Part shown: piece by piece, positions 11,935 through 23,429 of the stretch
Position numbering within the stretch: the stretch's first letter is position 1
Layout: every line of letters starts with the position of its first letter
Source of the DNA: Zygnema cylindricum
Taxonomy: Eukaryota > Streptophyta > Zygnematophyceae > Zygnematales > Zygnemataceae
DNA: 64,000 nt
Direction: 5' to 3'
Assembly: GCA_037447655.1 (NCBI GenBank)
Contig: JBBHKE010001999.1
Location: forward strand, 95,206-159,205
Translations under genes and position numbers: made by a program
Notes under the pieces: generated by a model
Databases searched by the model: none
What the model was told of the DNA's origin: nothing
Seen by the model: the letters and a program-made list of their open reading frames with translations, nothing else

Positions 11935-12838
11935 GGTTATGGGCTTGCCATCAAGAATTCGTATCTTCTCAGGGGAGAAATGCTCCTCCATCTGCACTGG
12001 TAATTGTAGAACAACAAGTTATGGGCTTGCCATCAAGAATTCGTATCTTCTCAGGGGAGAAATATGTTTTTGGGCGGATATGGTGGAGACTCACTTTGAG
12101 AATTTTAATCTTTTAGATATATTGGATCATTCGCTGGATGAATCAGATCCGTCATGGTAAAAGAAAAATACTCAGGCTCGTTCTATTCTGAAAGTTTGTA
12201 TATCTGAGGACTTAGCAATGTCACGGATAAAAACGAAAAAAACACTTCATATATGGATATCTCTTAAAAATGATCATGAAAAAGCTAATGTCCAAGAAGA
12301 ACTTCTTTTTGCTGGAAAAATTTGGGACTATAAGTACAGTAGCGGTAGAATGGCTGTATATTCTAACAAATTTCGCATCCTTGTAGATGCACATGCTTGT
12401 GCAAGAGGCGTGTTTCCTTAGTTTCAGCAATTAGCATTACTAATGAGGGGTCTACCTCGTAGTATGAAAGGAGCGTTTGATATGCTTAAACAGAAAAGAT
12501 AAGGCTAGCTGGACTTAACAGTTGGCAATTAATATTTTACTAGAAGAGGAAGCTACATCTAATATTCTCAATGTTGAGCAAGTAAAGGCTGTCAATTCAG
12601 ACTTTGAAAGAAAAAGATAGTTTAATCAGCAAAGAAATCAGTTTACTTCACAAAATCAGTTCAGACAGTTTAATCTAGGTGGAATTAGACAGTCCAACAA
12701 TGCATGTTTTTATTGTAGCGATAGAGGTCATGGATATAAGTTCAATCCTAAGATAAAAAAAGGCTAACGAAACAGGTTTATACAGGCCGGGATGGCAACA
12801 TTGTCAGTTCTACAAAAGCTTCACGGGGCCTACACCTC
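11876..12838 (+). pseudogene. copia family 2 gag (broken)
   Basis: Gag would form the element's particle and bind its RNA. The start MSTSTTTIAPPRAPVVVEQQ lies in the 5' LTR, and the frame runs through the LTR border into GLPSRIRIFSGEK. An 82-bp tandem duplication (11900-11981 and 11982-12063) shifts the frame by one; deleting one copy gives EKYVFWADMVETHF, typical of copia gag. Further pieces are RGLPRSMKGAFDMLKQ near 12455 and a zinc-knuckle relic CFYCSDRGHGYKFN near 12706, where the last Cys is replaced. Many stops are present. Confidence 0.75.
11935..11949 (+). other. primer binding site, initiator-tRNA anticodon-arm type
   Basis: Directly after the LTR end comes GGTTATGGGCTTGCC. From memory, Drosophila copia has GGTTATGGGC at the same place and is primed by a half-molecule of initiator tRNA-Met cut in the anticodon region. 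The complement GCCCATAACC resembles the anticodon arm CUCAUAACCC of that tRNA, not its 3' end. A second, mutated copy (AGTTATGGGC) lies near 12016 because of the 82-bp duplication. Confidence 0.65.
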
Positions 12839-13120
12839 GTGGAAATGCATTATTTTTCGGCTTCTTCGTCTCTCCCAGAGAAGACTTTGACGTTTACTAT
12901 AGAATATGAAACGGATCTATTTGCTATGGCAACGACAATGAAGGGCTTGAAGGACATTGAATGGATAATGGATACGGGAGAGTCAACTCACATGTGCAGG
13001 AACAAAGCTATCTTCAAAAATCTGAAAACAACGCCGGAGAAAAATATTTATTATGCTTGTGGGATGAGTGTCCAGACACGTGCTGTGGGTGATGTATCTT
13101 TGCTCGTTGATGTAGTATGA
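12839..13120 (+). pseudogene. copia family 2 aspartic protease region
   Basis: The segment IEWIMDTGESTHMCRN holds the DTG active-site triad at about residue 45 of the open piece, equivalent to the D-S/T-G-A motif of copia proteases. The enzyme would cut the Gag-Pol precursor. The piece is open for 93 codons but isolated from its neighbours by stops. Confidence 0.75.
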
Positions 13121-13161
13121 AAAGCAATTGAAAGGACCATTCACAATGTCCTTTTTGTTAT

Positions 13162-14218
13162 TTGAAAAATGGTCGGCAGGTTGTTAGCAAGAATGGCAAG
13201 GTTGCAGATACAGGTAATAGAGATAATAACAAAATGTACTGCATGGATATGGCTAATACCATGGAGAATGATGTGATGTACTCCGGTGATTTGCATTCCT
13301 ATGAGTTATGGCATAAAATATTAGGCCATGTAAATTGTGATAGTTTGAAAAAAATGGTAGTTGTTGGAAAAATAGATGGTCTATTAATCAAAGATCAGCC
13401 GGTCAAAACATGTGTTGGCTGCGCTTTAGGCAAAATCCACAGACTGCCATTCCTTAAATAGTCTGAACATCGATCAACTAGACTCTTACATCAAATTCAT
13501 TTTGATGATTTTGGTCCTGCGAATGTACCATCTGTCGAGGGGATGAAATATATGGTCACCTTCACATATGATTTCTCAAGGTTTACAAAAGTTTACTTCA
13601 TGAAAGAAACGAGCAAAGTGTTTGGTCACTTCAAACACTATAAAGCATGGGGTGAAAACTCCATAACTTACCAATTTTGGAGTTCAGATCGGACAATGGT
13701 GGGGAATATACTTCGAAGGAATTTGAAGCCTTTTTACTTGATGAAGGTATAAGTCATCTTTTGACTTTTTCGTATTCACCGGAACAAAATGGGGTTTCAG
13801 AGAGATTAAATAGAACCCTCACAGAGAGCTCTAGGTCGATGCTTGCAGATAAAAATGTGGATCGGAAATTCTAGGCTGAGGCTCTAAATTGTGCGGTTTA
13901 TATTAAGAATAGGATAAGATCAAGATCGGTAGAGACTACTCCTTACGAGATTATGGACAGGTAGAAAACCATATGTTAGTCATTTCAAAGTCTTTGGTAG
14001 TAAATGCTTTATCTTCGAAACATCTAATGATAGATGGAAGATGGAACCGAAAGGATTACCGGGTATTTTGTTAGGATATGATGGTCATTCAAAGGGTTAT
14101 AGAGTTTTTGTGTTCGAAAGGCAGAAAATAATTGTAGTGAGAAACATGATTGTTCAGGATGCGGTAGACTCGATAGATTTATTTGAAATGACAGAGCAAG
14201 AAAAACAACAAAAGGAAT
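13162..14218 (+). pseudogene. copia family 2 integrase (broken)
   Basis: The N-terminal HHCC zinc motif is visible as HKILGHVN followed by CVGC around 13310-13430. The core shows DDFGPANV near 13505, SDNGGEYTSKEF near 13685 and SPEQNGVSERLNRTL near 13775. These carry the three acidic residues of the DDE transposase fold. The C-terminal part has GILLGYDGHSKGYRVF near 14065. It would insert cDNA and make the 5-bp target duplication. Stops near 13461 and 13873 and a shift near 13680 break it. Confidence 0.8.
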
Positions 14219-14522
14219 AGGAATATGTTATTCTACATTGCATCCATGAAATTGTCCAACAAATACAAACTTCACCGGTGGGAACACGGGAGTCTGAAAT
14301 TCTCCATGTTCCTTCACAAGTTCAGTTCCAACCGAACCTACTGCGGTCAATACCTTGTGATCGCAACCAGCGCAACAAGCGCAATGCAAGGGATTCGGCA
14401 ATTTTAGCCTCAAAATTTCCGGGGGAGGAAGAAGATCTAGTGGCCCCCTGCAAGCAAGTTTTCACTTCGCCTACTCGGCAGCCTCAGGGGAGCCTCTAAC
14501 CATTCAAGAGGCCTTCTCATCA

Positions 14523-15616
14523 CTAGAGCGGAACTAATGGATCGAGGCAGCAAACGATGAAATGAAGTCGATCATGGAAGCTCAGACATGGGAGCTTGTG
14601 GACCTTCCTCTGGACTTAAAAGCGATCAACAGCAAGTGGGTATTCAAGCTGAAGTTAAATCATGATAATACCATTGAACGATATAAGGCCAGACTTGTGG
14701 CAAAGGGGTATAATCAAAAGGAGGGAATTGATTTTGAAGAAACATTTTCTCCGGTTGTAAGATTTCCGAGAGTTAGGATTTTGCTGTCCCTAACTGCAAT
14801 ATAAGATATGAAAATACATCTGATGGATGTGAAAACACCCTTTCTGCATGGAGAACTAGAAAAGACCATTTACATGCAGCATCTTGAAATGTATGCAGAA
14901 CTAGGAAAAAAGCACTTAATATGCAAATTGTTAAAATCTATATACGGCCTAAAACAGGCCCCTTGGCAATGGAATCTAAAGCTTGATGAATTCTTAACTA
15001 GCCTAAGATTTGAAAGGATAAGTTGTGATCACTCCATCTATGTTTTAAAAGGTGAAGATGGATTGTATATATAGCGGTGTATGTGGATGATTTACTATTA
15101 TTTAGCAAATCAATGGCTGAAATTAACAAAATCAAAACTGCTCTAAATTCACGGTTCGAGATGAAAGACCTCGGTGAGGCAAATTATATTTTGGGTATCC
15201 AGGTAGAGAGGGACAGAAAAAAGAAAGTAATAAAGTTGACTCAAAAAGAGGCTATTGGAAACATGTTAGATGAGTACGGAATGCAGGGGGCAATAGGATG
15301 TCTAACTCCTATGGAGTTTCGACAGAAGTTAGAGGGAGAAGAGACAAAACCGGGTGTCATTCTTAGAAAGTATTTAGAGTCAGGGGAGAATGATCCTATG
15401 ACACTAAAACCTTACATACAGATAGTGGGAAGCTTAATATATTTCATGAACTGTACGCGTCCTGACATTGCTGCAACAGTTCGGGTACTGAGCAGAAGTC
15501 TAGAGAATCCGAGAAAATCTGATTTTGATGCATCAAGGAGAGTCTTAAGATATTTAGCAGGAACCAAAGACCTCAAACCCACAAGAGGCGGAGGAGAAGT
15601 AAAACTGCAAACGTAG
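14523..15616 (+). pseudogene. copia family 2 reverse transcriptase (broken)
   Basis: The order of motifs is [45 protein letters not shown] with the first catalytic Asp, LKSIYGLKQAPWQW, and YVDDLLLF with the catalytic Asp pair at about 15080. A 179-codon open piece (15077-15616) continues through YILGIQVERDRKKK and IYFMNCTRPDIAATV. Stops lie near 14803 and 15074, so it is inactive. Confidence 0.88.
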
Positions 15617-16066
15617 AGTGATGCAAGCTATGGCGACATGCCAAGCCAGAAATCCACCACGGGATTCGTTCTACAAATTGGGAACGGGACTTGCTGCTGG
15701 AGCAGCAAACTTCAAAAGGTTAAAGCACAATCAACAATGGAGTCAAAATATATGGCAGCAAGCTCGGCCCTCAAAGAACCCTTATGGGTAAAATCCATGT
15801 TACAAAAACTATGATACATGCAGGTAGGTCCACAAGTGATCTGGTGTGATAACCACGCTGCCATTGCCATTGCCTCTAACCCAAATCATCACTTGAAGAG
15901 TAAGTACATGGATGTAAGATTACACTTTGTAAGAGAAAAAGTGTTCTCTAGGGTGATTAAATTATGCTATCTAGCAGACGTAAGAATGATTGCTGATATG
16001 CTTACTAAATCTTTTCCTGTTCCTAAGCTGAAGTATTGTAGGGATGCAGTAGGATTCAGTGAATAG
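15617..16066 (+). pseudogene. copia family 2 RNase H (broken)
   Basis: The C-terminal domain of Pol would remove RNA from the hybrid. Visible parts are SDASYGDMPSQKSTTGFV after a TAG at 15614, CCWSSKLQKVKAQSTMESKYMA, and VIWCDNHAAIAIASNPNHH near 15840, followed by VREKVFSRVIKL. It ends at a TAG after DAVGFSE. The order matches other copia RNase H domains. Confidence 0.85.
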
Positions 16067-16257
16067 CTGAGTTGTTGCACTACGATACTGCCATGCTACG
16101 CTATTCTACAATCAGGGTGTAGTGGGACTAGGTGACTAGTTTTTTTTCGGCGCTGCTATGTTGCCATGGTGCGCTGCTATGCTGCCATGCTGCGCTAAGT
16201 GTGACATCGCAGCTGCGCGGCTTTGACATCGCAGCTGCTTTGATATAGTGAGTCTAA

Positions 16258-16270
16258 AGCTTTAGGGGAG
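16258..16270 (+). other. polypurine tract of copia family 2
   Basis: AGCTTTAGGGGAG directly precedes the TGTTGATT start of the 3' LTR, the normal place for second-strand priming. Confidence 0.75.
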
Positions 16271-17195
16271 TGTTGATTTTGGAAAACTTTAAGTCTCAGG
16301 AAAATAGTGTGACGCCAGAAATGTAGTAATTTGTAGCGTAAGATTCACAAAGGCATGAGTCATCACTTGAGTGCAGTAGAAGAGAACGCAACTGCGACGC
16401 AGACGGAACAACGTAGGTGCTATGCAGACAGAGCAACGCAAGTGCTATGCAAAGAGAGTAGCGCAGCAGCGACGTTGCGACGCAGACACAACAGCGCAGC
16501 TGCGACACAGACAGGACAACGCAACTGCGGTTACTTTGGATATGATCCGTACAGACAAAGCAATTGCTGTTATCTTGGATATGATTGGTACGGACACAAC
16601 AGCCGCGGGTGATATGAATGTGATTTTGTACGGTACAACGCAGCTGCGATTGATGTGAATGATGTCAACGGACGAGATTCATAAGAGTATCACAAGTGAC
16701 TTAGCGGACAAGTATTTGTACAATCACTTAATATAGATTCTGAGTAATATTGAGTGTACGATGATAGATTGGGTTGGTAGGATTAGGAACATGTAGATCT
16801 GTGTAGGTGGGTTGATTTTGGACGTACCTCTCAAGTACACTTGTATCGGCGGTACAACAGCGAGAGTATAAGACTTATGACTTAGAGAATTTTTAAGTAT
16901 CCAGACTTCCAAGTGGTAAAACTGCAAACATCTTTTGGGAAACTTCTGAGTGTTATATCTTGATTGTTGTCAGGTCAATTGTGCTGAAACTTTCGGAGTT
17001 GTCAGTGTTTATGCTGCTCTATAATTTGATAGAGATTTGTGAAGTTTGGTTGCTTGTATAAGAGTTGGTGAGCACTTGATAACAGTTGTTTAGTAGGATT
17101 CTTGATAGCTTCTGAAAGTGTATCATGTCTACTTCTACTACTACTGCTGCTCCTCCACCTGCTCCTCCACCTGCACAGGTAGTTGTAGAACAACA
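16271..17195 (+). repeat. 3' LTR of copia family 2
   Basis: The 925-bp LTR is homologous to 11008-11934 throughout, including a second, unused copy of the gag start MSTSTTTAAPPPAP at 17125. Homology to the 5' copy stops exactly at AACAACA, and the next bases are the target duplication ATACT. Confidence 0.9.
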
Positions 17196-17200
17196 ATACT
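17196..17200 (+). repeat. target-site duplication ATACT (right)
   Basis: This is the right-hand copy of the 5-bp duplication made by the copia family 2 insertion. Confidence 0.85.
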
Positions 17201-18330
17201 CATATTCTTGCTACCGTTGTTCCACGTATTTCGGACGTTGTGCTCGCCTTTTAGAGGTCCCTTTTGGATGCATCACGTTTTATTCCTCGGGCTTCTATCG
17301 CAAACATACTGATTCTTTCCACCCTTGTTACAACATTAGTTGCGCGTGTACATGAATCCATTTGTGATGAAGTTGTTGCTGTTATTAAGACCGAGCTTCT
17401 CGAGGCGCTTCCTTTCGATTCTTCGCGTGCACGCTTTCTTTCTTGTAGCGGACCTGGTTTCGGAGCTTAGTTGTTGGCTATCCCTATTTTATCCACCTTG
17501 CGTTTCACCTCGGCTTAGTTCACCACGACCCTAAAGTTTCGGCTTGGCCTCCCTCACCCACCTTTGCTCTGCTCTCTCGTTTGCTCATGTGACCACGTTC
17601 TCAAGCCCGACCGCGTCCATTTGCTTCGGTGCTCCCAGGGAGTCGAGTTAATTTAGGCGCACGACAAGATTTGAGACACCATTGCTACTATCGCTTCCGA
17701 GGGGGGATTTTTTATTCGTCGCGAGATTTCCCACATTATTTCTTTGCGTCAGATTGTCATTGGATTACTCAATGGTGCGCGTCGTACTTTTAGTGACGTT
17801 GCTTTGGCGAACCTACCTTGGATACAGTCGTTAGCGAAGCAGCTCGACATGTGGGTGTGGCCGCCCGTGATGCGGCTAAGAAGAAGGAGCGTGATTATGC
17901 CCATTGCGGCGCTATAGATGGATTCATTCCGATGGCGGTCAAGATATATGGTTGTTTGGATGTGGCTTTGGATGCTTGTGGTCGGCGTCGTTCGAGCGGC
18001 GAGGACTTGGGAGCCCTTTTGTTTAAGTACTTACTTCTTTTTATCGTCAACGTTTTTCTGTGGCCCTACAACGAGTGTAGGCTTCTATCCTCTTTCAATC
18101 GTCTATTGCATTTTTGGATCGTCGACGTGTTCCGGAACTCCCTCCTCGTGCTCCTCCGGGATTTGGGGACTTACGTGGTTGTTTTTTGTAGATTTTTTGT
18201 TATGTTGGGGTTTTTGTGATAAATGTTGGATCTCTCCTTAGATGTCTCATTTGGTGTTTTTTGCTTCTTTAGGTGTTTTCGGTTTACCTGTCATCTTTCC
18301 GTATCGAGCTTTTTAATAAAGTCAACCATT
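17201..18330 (+). pseudogene. LINE-like reverse transcriptase, C-terminal part and 3' end
   Basis: The frame interrupted at 11007 resumes as HILATVVPRISDVVLAF. It continues with DASRFIPRASIANIL, LSCSGPGFGAWLLAIP near 17445, a region like HDEIRDTIATIASEGGFF near 17665, and DGFIPMAVKIYGCLDVALDA near 17915, which in this family belongs to a nuclease-like C-terminal domain. The 3' end has GAGCTTTTTAATAAAGTC near 18308. Frame changes and stops are present. The assignment rests on recall of plant-lineage reverse transcriptase proteins, not on a search. Confidence 0.65.
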
Positions 18331-19099
18331 TTTGTATTAATTGTACGGACAACATTACTAACTATACGACATCGTGACAATTGTACGGAAAACATTACTT
18401 ACTTTAATATCTAGGACTTGGTGCCATCGAGTAGGGTTTTCAAACAACCTTTCACATACGTGTTTGGATTTGAGTGGTACCGCGTAATTTAAAGATAATT
18501 TATTGAAAACCCTCAAAAATTTTACAAATCAACCAGTTTCAATGTAAAATCTAGTCTTGTGTATCGAGTCAAAAATTATTGCGATAAAACCGATTACGAT
18601 AATAATCGGTTATCAAACGGTGAGGGTCCTAGTATTACTGAACGGTAATGAACTATGAAAACCCTAATACCCCCCTTAAATAACCCTAAAAAGTACGGAT
18701 ATACATGGACACTTTACGTAAATGTAAGGAAAATGTAAGGCAGTATGTACGGAAAATGTAAGGCAATTGTACTAAAATATACAGAAATCGTACGAGTACA
18801 GAGTAGTACTCATTTTACTAACATTTCAAAATCATTTGATGCGCACTGTACGTAGCATTGGCTAAATTACTCCGTGCGTAATATGGGCACGACATCTATG
18901 CTCAGGACAAATGTATTGCAAAAAATAAAATGTACGATCAAGTTGTATTTCATGAACCACACTTTGTGTGAACAAACTCTCAAAAGTTCTCCAAACGAAA
19001 ATATCCTAAGAAATAAAACTATGAAGATTGGTTAAGAAAAGATTAGGGATTCGTAAAGAAAGAGTCGTTGCGTGCTCAATCTTTCATGGACGTACAAAA
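18331..19099. other. AT-rich intergenic stretch
   Basis: No gene is recognised. TACGGAAAATGTAAGG words recur around 18700-18770. Confidence 0.5.
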
Positions 19100-19216
19100 T
19101 GCGTACTTTTTAACATTTACCATTTTTGTTTTTTATTATTGTTGTTTTTCAGTGTTGGTCATGCCACCCCTTTTGTACCCCCAGACTCAGATGGTTTACC
19201 ATCGTGCTTTTTAATT
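19100..19216 (+). mobile_element. second 3'-tail fragment of the LINE-like element
   Basis: ACTCAGATGGTTTACCATCG and TGCTTTTTAATTTATCC match the tail at 7380-7470. As there, only the 3' end is present, consistent with a 5'-truncated insertion. Confidence 0.4.
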
Positions 19217-21119
19217 TATCCTGCAAGTTGTATTTATCTGTATGTAGTTCAAGAGCTCTCTAGCTCTGAAGGGCGTGAAAGGTGTGAAAGTCTTCAAAAT
19301 TACGACTGTTTGTTATTTGTGGATTCTTCGAGGATTTTGGATTCCACTAACTTTTTTTCGTATGACTTGAATAGAAGTGCCGATGGAGATAGTAAAGAAA
19401 AGGACAAAAAAAACAATAAAAAATACCAAGTATTACCGAAAACGTCAAATCCTAGCTTTAACCGAAAAAATAAAAAAAACTGCCAAAAAGTTTGGAAACC
19501 AAAAGTGCCGAAAGGAAGGAAAGGAAACAGATTGGAAAATCTGTTGGAATTTAGCCTTTCTTGTTGTTTTTGAGATTCGTTTTTAGGGTGTTTTCAGGTT
19601 ATTTTTAGGGTTTTTTAGAACTCCGAAGATAAGAATGGTTTGAGTGACCTCCACCTCAGCAACATTAACTAAAAGAGAAGACAATTTTTTTTTGGGAAAC
19701 TCAAAAAAAAAAAAGTATCGCAGAAAAAAGTAAAAAACGCTAAACACAAAATAAACAGCACTATTTTTTGGTACTCATGATTACTTTCAGCAATACTGGT
19801 ATTTTCTTTGTTTTACCATAAGACTAGAAAGGTACATAACTGAGTAACTCGTGAGTTAGGAGTAACCACTCCCATATCCTCGTCGATAAAAAACAAAAAA
19901 AATACATATTTTATACAATAAAATATATTAAACATTAATATATTTAATATACAAAAATACAATACAATACAAAATAAACCACTTTTGCTCAAAACCCTTT
20001 CATCAAAGGTCCTAAGAAATCGCATTCCCATCCGACCAATCGGATCTTGATTCTCTCGAACACATGAATTAGAGTGGATAACACCAAATTTTTCAATTTT
20101 ACACCAACAATATTTCATAATATAGTGCGGTGTTAAAACTTTGCTTATATAAATTATATATTATATAAATTAAGCAAAACCTCGGTTTGAACAAAACCTC
20201 AAGCTTATGGAACTTCAAAAAATCCGAATCTCTCTTTTTATCTTTTTTATTAATTAACTACCTATTTTATAGCCACATGCTATATTATTATATTAGGTCA
20301 ATGAAAATAAAAACGTCGTATAAAATTGTTTACTAAAACAAGCTCAAGAGATTTAAACAATTTCCACATGTTATATTGTTATATTAGGTCAATGGAAATG
20401 AAAAAATGTCATACGAAAATGTTAATTAAACAAGCTCGAAAGATTTATACTAAGTTTAGCAAAAAATGGACAATATGAGAAACGGACAAAACTCGCATCT
20501 TAAAGATGGCGGTTTTTATTTCACAAAAAGATTACAAAAAAAAACAAAAATTTGAAATCAACCATTGGAATTGATTGAAAAAATGTCTCATCAATGTAAC
20601 GATTTTCTTTTATTAAAAATGCTTTTGAATAAAACCTATTTTTCCCTAAACTGGCGCTAATTTTTGCCTTTTTGCATTAAATACTAAACAACCTTTTTCT
20701 ACATAGAACCGTTTTTGGAACCGCAACCAACAAAAAACCCAAACAAAATGACAAAACCCCTAAAAACTCTACAAATGACCAGTAGAAAGTAAAACCGACA
20801 AAGTAAGCTTAACTCTTTGGAGAAGAGAGATATACATGAAAAACCTAGAAATAGCCGATTTGTTTTTTCTCCGTTGTACTCAATTTCGTATACTCTAGTA
20901 CAAAACTTCCTTGTCGTTCCCGAAAATATAGAGACGTAAAAAGAAGAAAATTTTCAAACTTCCATCAAAAAGATTGTCGATGCATAGAACATGACATTTG
21001 AAACGGTAATTGTAACATTTTCTTTTCTTGATTAAGTGAAAATGTGTTTTTAAATAAAATTCGAATAACCCGAAAAGTGAGTCAACCAGGAAGACAGAAT
21101 TTCCGACCACCAAATCTCG
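19217..21119. other. AT-rich intergenic stretch
   Basis: No gene is recognised. There are TTTTTAGGGTTTT words near 19580-19615. A short direct repeat occurs at about 20275-20330 and 20365-20420 (TATTATATTAGGTCAATG.AAAT words). Confidence 0.45.
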
Positions 21120-21480
21120 TAAAGGAGAAAAAAAAACAAAAAAAAAGAATAGTATGACGGAATAACATAAATAGTCCAGAAAAACAGAAAGAAAAAACAG
21201 AAAGAAAAAAAGAAAAGGAAAAAGAAGAAAAAAAAAAGAAAGAAGAAAAAAGAAAAAAAAAAAAAAAAAGAAAAGAAAGGGAAAAAAAAAAAAGGAGAGG
21301 GAAAGTGTGAAGATGGCATAGATACTTTGGTTTATTGACAAATAGGGGGGGAGGGGAGGGGGTGGGGGGGGGGGTGTAGAGAGAAGAAAAGAAGAAAAGA
21401 AGAAAAGAAAAAAAGAAAAGAAGAAAAGAAGAAAAGAAGAAGAAAAGAAGAAAAGAAGAAAAGAAAAGAAGAAAAGAAGG
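21120..21480 (+). repeat. purine tract: A-rich GAAAAA, then (GAAGAAAA)n
   Basis: The tract is almost free of pyrimidines from about 21180 to 21300 and again at 21381-21480, with a G-rich break (GGGGGGGAGGGGAGGGG) at 21344-21377. Long frames on either strand here are translated simple sequence and not genes. Confidence 0.9.
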
Positions 21481-21659
21481 AATGAGAAAACAACGATGAC
21501 GAGATTAATTACTTAGGAAGAAAGTCGGTCTCGACTGGAGAAATTGTTTTAACTTTGGAGACTGGATTCCAATACTGGAAAAGGTTTTACGAGATATTTT
21601 GGTTGTCGTCGAGAAAATTAAAAACTGCCCGCGTTTAAAAGCATGCTGGACCTGCAAGG

Positions 21660-21915
21660 CGGGAGAGGGGCAAAATAAAGAAAAGAAAGAGGGAGGAAGG
21701 AAGAGGGAGAGGAAGGGAGGGAGGGAGAAGGAGACGGGAGAGAGAGGGGGACGAGGAGGGGGGGGGGAATGGAAGGGAAGGAGGAGGAGGAGGAGGAGGA
21801 GGAGGAGGAGGAGGAGGAGGAGGAGGAGGAGGAGGAGGAGGAGGAGGAGGAGGAGGAGGAGGAGGAGGAGGAGCGGGAGGAGGAGAAGACGGAGGGGAAG
21901 TGGGAGAGGGGAGAA
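21660..21915 (+). repeat. G-rich purine tract with (GGA)n core
   Basis: A mixed GGGAGA tract surrounds a nearly perfect GGA trinucleotide run at about 21779-21872. It could form quadruplex or triplex structures. Poly-Pro, poly-Leu and poly-Arg frames in it are artefacts. Confidence 0.9.
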
Positions 21916-22118
21916 AGATGGAGAGACAGACTTTAGGTGAAAGAAAAAATACAACGTGAAAGTAAACCAATTAAGAAATGCTTCTTAAAACTAAAAAACC
22001 AAAAAGGACCCAGAAAAAAATGACATGAAAGGACACGTGATGTGAAAATAATACGAAACATCCAAACTTTTCTTGGGTTGAGGAAAATTATTATTTAATG
22101 TGGATACAAAAATGTATC

Positions 22119-22534
22119 ATCCCTCTCCCCCTCCCCCTCTCCCCCTCTCCCCCCTCCCCTCTCCCCTCTCCCCTCTCCCCTCTCCCCCCTCTCCCTCCCC
22201 CTCTCCCTCCCCCTCTCCCTCCTCCCCTCCCCTCCCCTCCCCCTCCCCCCTCCCCCTCCCCCCTCCCCCTCCCCCCTCCCCCTCCCCCCTCCCCCTCCCC
22301 CTCCCCCTCCCCCCTCCCCCTCCCCCTCCCCCTCCCCCTCCCCCTCCCCTCCCCCTCCCCCTCCCCCTCCCCCTCCCCCTCCCCCCTCCCCCTCCCCCTC
22401 CCCCTCCCCCTCCCCCTCCCCCTCCCCCTCCCCCTCCCCCTCCCCCTCCCCCTCCCCTCCCCCTCCCCCTCCCCCTCCCCCTCCCCCTCCCCTCCCCCTC
22501 CCCCTCCCCCTCCCCCTCCCCCTCCCCCCTCCCC

Positions 22535-22596
<62 letters not shown>
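22119..22596 (+). repeat. pyrimidine tract: (CCCCCT)n then (CT)n
   Basis: About 420 bp of CCCCCT/CCCCT units are followed by about 60 bp of pure CT. The strand polarity is opposite to the purine tracts on both sides. Confidence 0.92.
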
Positions 22597-22599
<3 letters not shown>

Positions 22600-22619
22600 C
22601 AACAATCTTTTTTCGGACA

Positions 22620-23018
22620 GGTTTTGCAACATTAACCTATTTTTTAATTTACAATGTCATGAATAAAGGAACTTCTGTGAAGTCAATCTATGATCTATGA
22701 ATAAATTAACTTTTTTGTGTTGTTTCTTGAAAACTTACATTGAAAGAAAGTAGGAGATTGAATTACTGTTTAACAAATTTTATGATCTATGAATAACTTT
22801 TTTTTTATGCTTCTCAAAAACTTACATTTAGGGAGAATCGAAGATGAAGTGTTTGACTTAAGATTTCAAAGACGATCGGCTCCAGATCCTTGAAGGAAAT
22901 AAAACGTTTCTTGATCGACCCGAAGTAAAAGAAATGGCCATTTTTCTGAATTGCCTTTGTCTTTTTCTGAAACTGCTAGGTCAATATTTGTAGCCTGCCA
23001 AAGAATTCCATAAACAAA
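22620..23018. other. unique AT-rich spacer
   Basis: Nothing is recognised. TTTATGATCTATGAATAA words occur twice (near 22685 and 22780), indicating a local duplication. Confidence 0.45.
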
Positions 23019-23385
23019 TAAAGAAAGAAGGAAAGAAAGAAAGAAAGAAGGAAAGAAAGAAAGAAGGAAAGAAGGAAAGAAGGAAAGAAGGAAAGAAGGA
23101 AAGAAGGAAAGAAGGAAAGAAGGAAAGAAGGAAAGAAGGAAAGAAGAAAAGGAAAGAAGGAAAGAAGGAAAGAAGGAAAGAAGGAAAGAAGGAAAGAAGG
23201 AAAGAAGGAAAGAAGGAAAGAAGGAAAGAAGGAAAGAAGGAAAGAAGGAAAGAAGGAAAGAAGGAAAGAAAGAAAGAAGGAAAGAAGGAAAGAAGGAAAG
23301 AAGGAAAGAAGGAAAGAAGGAAAGAAGGAAAGAAGGAAAGAAGGAAAGAAGGAAAGAAGGAAAGAAGGAAAGAAGGAAAGAAGGA

Positions 23386-23429
<44 letters not shown>

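Larger units (their letters stand above)
11008..17195 (+). mobile_element. Ty1/copia retrotransposon, family 2, full length but decayed
   Basis: This is a complete 6.2-kb element with two LTRs starting TGTTGATTTTGG and ending GTAGAACAACA, flanked by ATACT. Internal order is gag, protease, integrase, reverse transcriptase, RNase H, which is the copia order. All reading frames are broken by stops or frameshifts. The two LTRs differ at many sites by eye, so the insertion is old. It sits inside the LINE-like reverse transcriptase, whose frame resumes without loss after the right-hand duplication (FLAQDT then HILATVVPRISD). Confidence 0.93.

Noticed and set aside
14225-14499. Overlapping small frames on both strands within the copia pol
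   Set aside because: They are shadows of the broken integrase-RT linker region.
16271-17195. A second element's leader and gag start lying in tandem after the 3' LTR (MSTSTTT at 17125)
   Set aside because: The target duplication ATACT at 17196 shows that this sequence is still part of the LTR; the gag ATG simply lies inside the LTR of this family.
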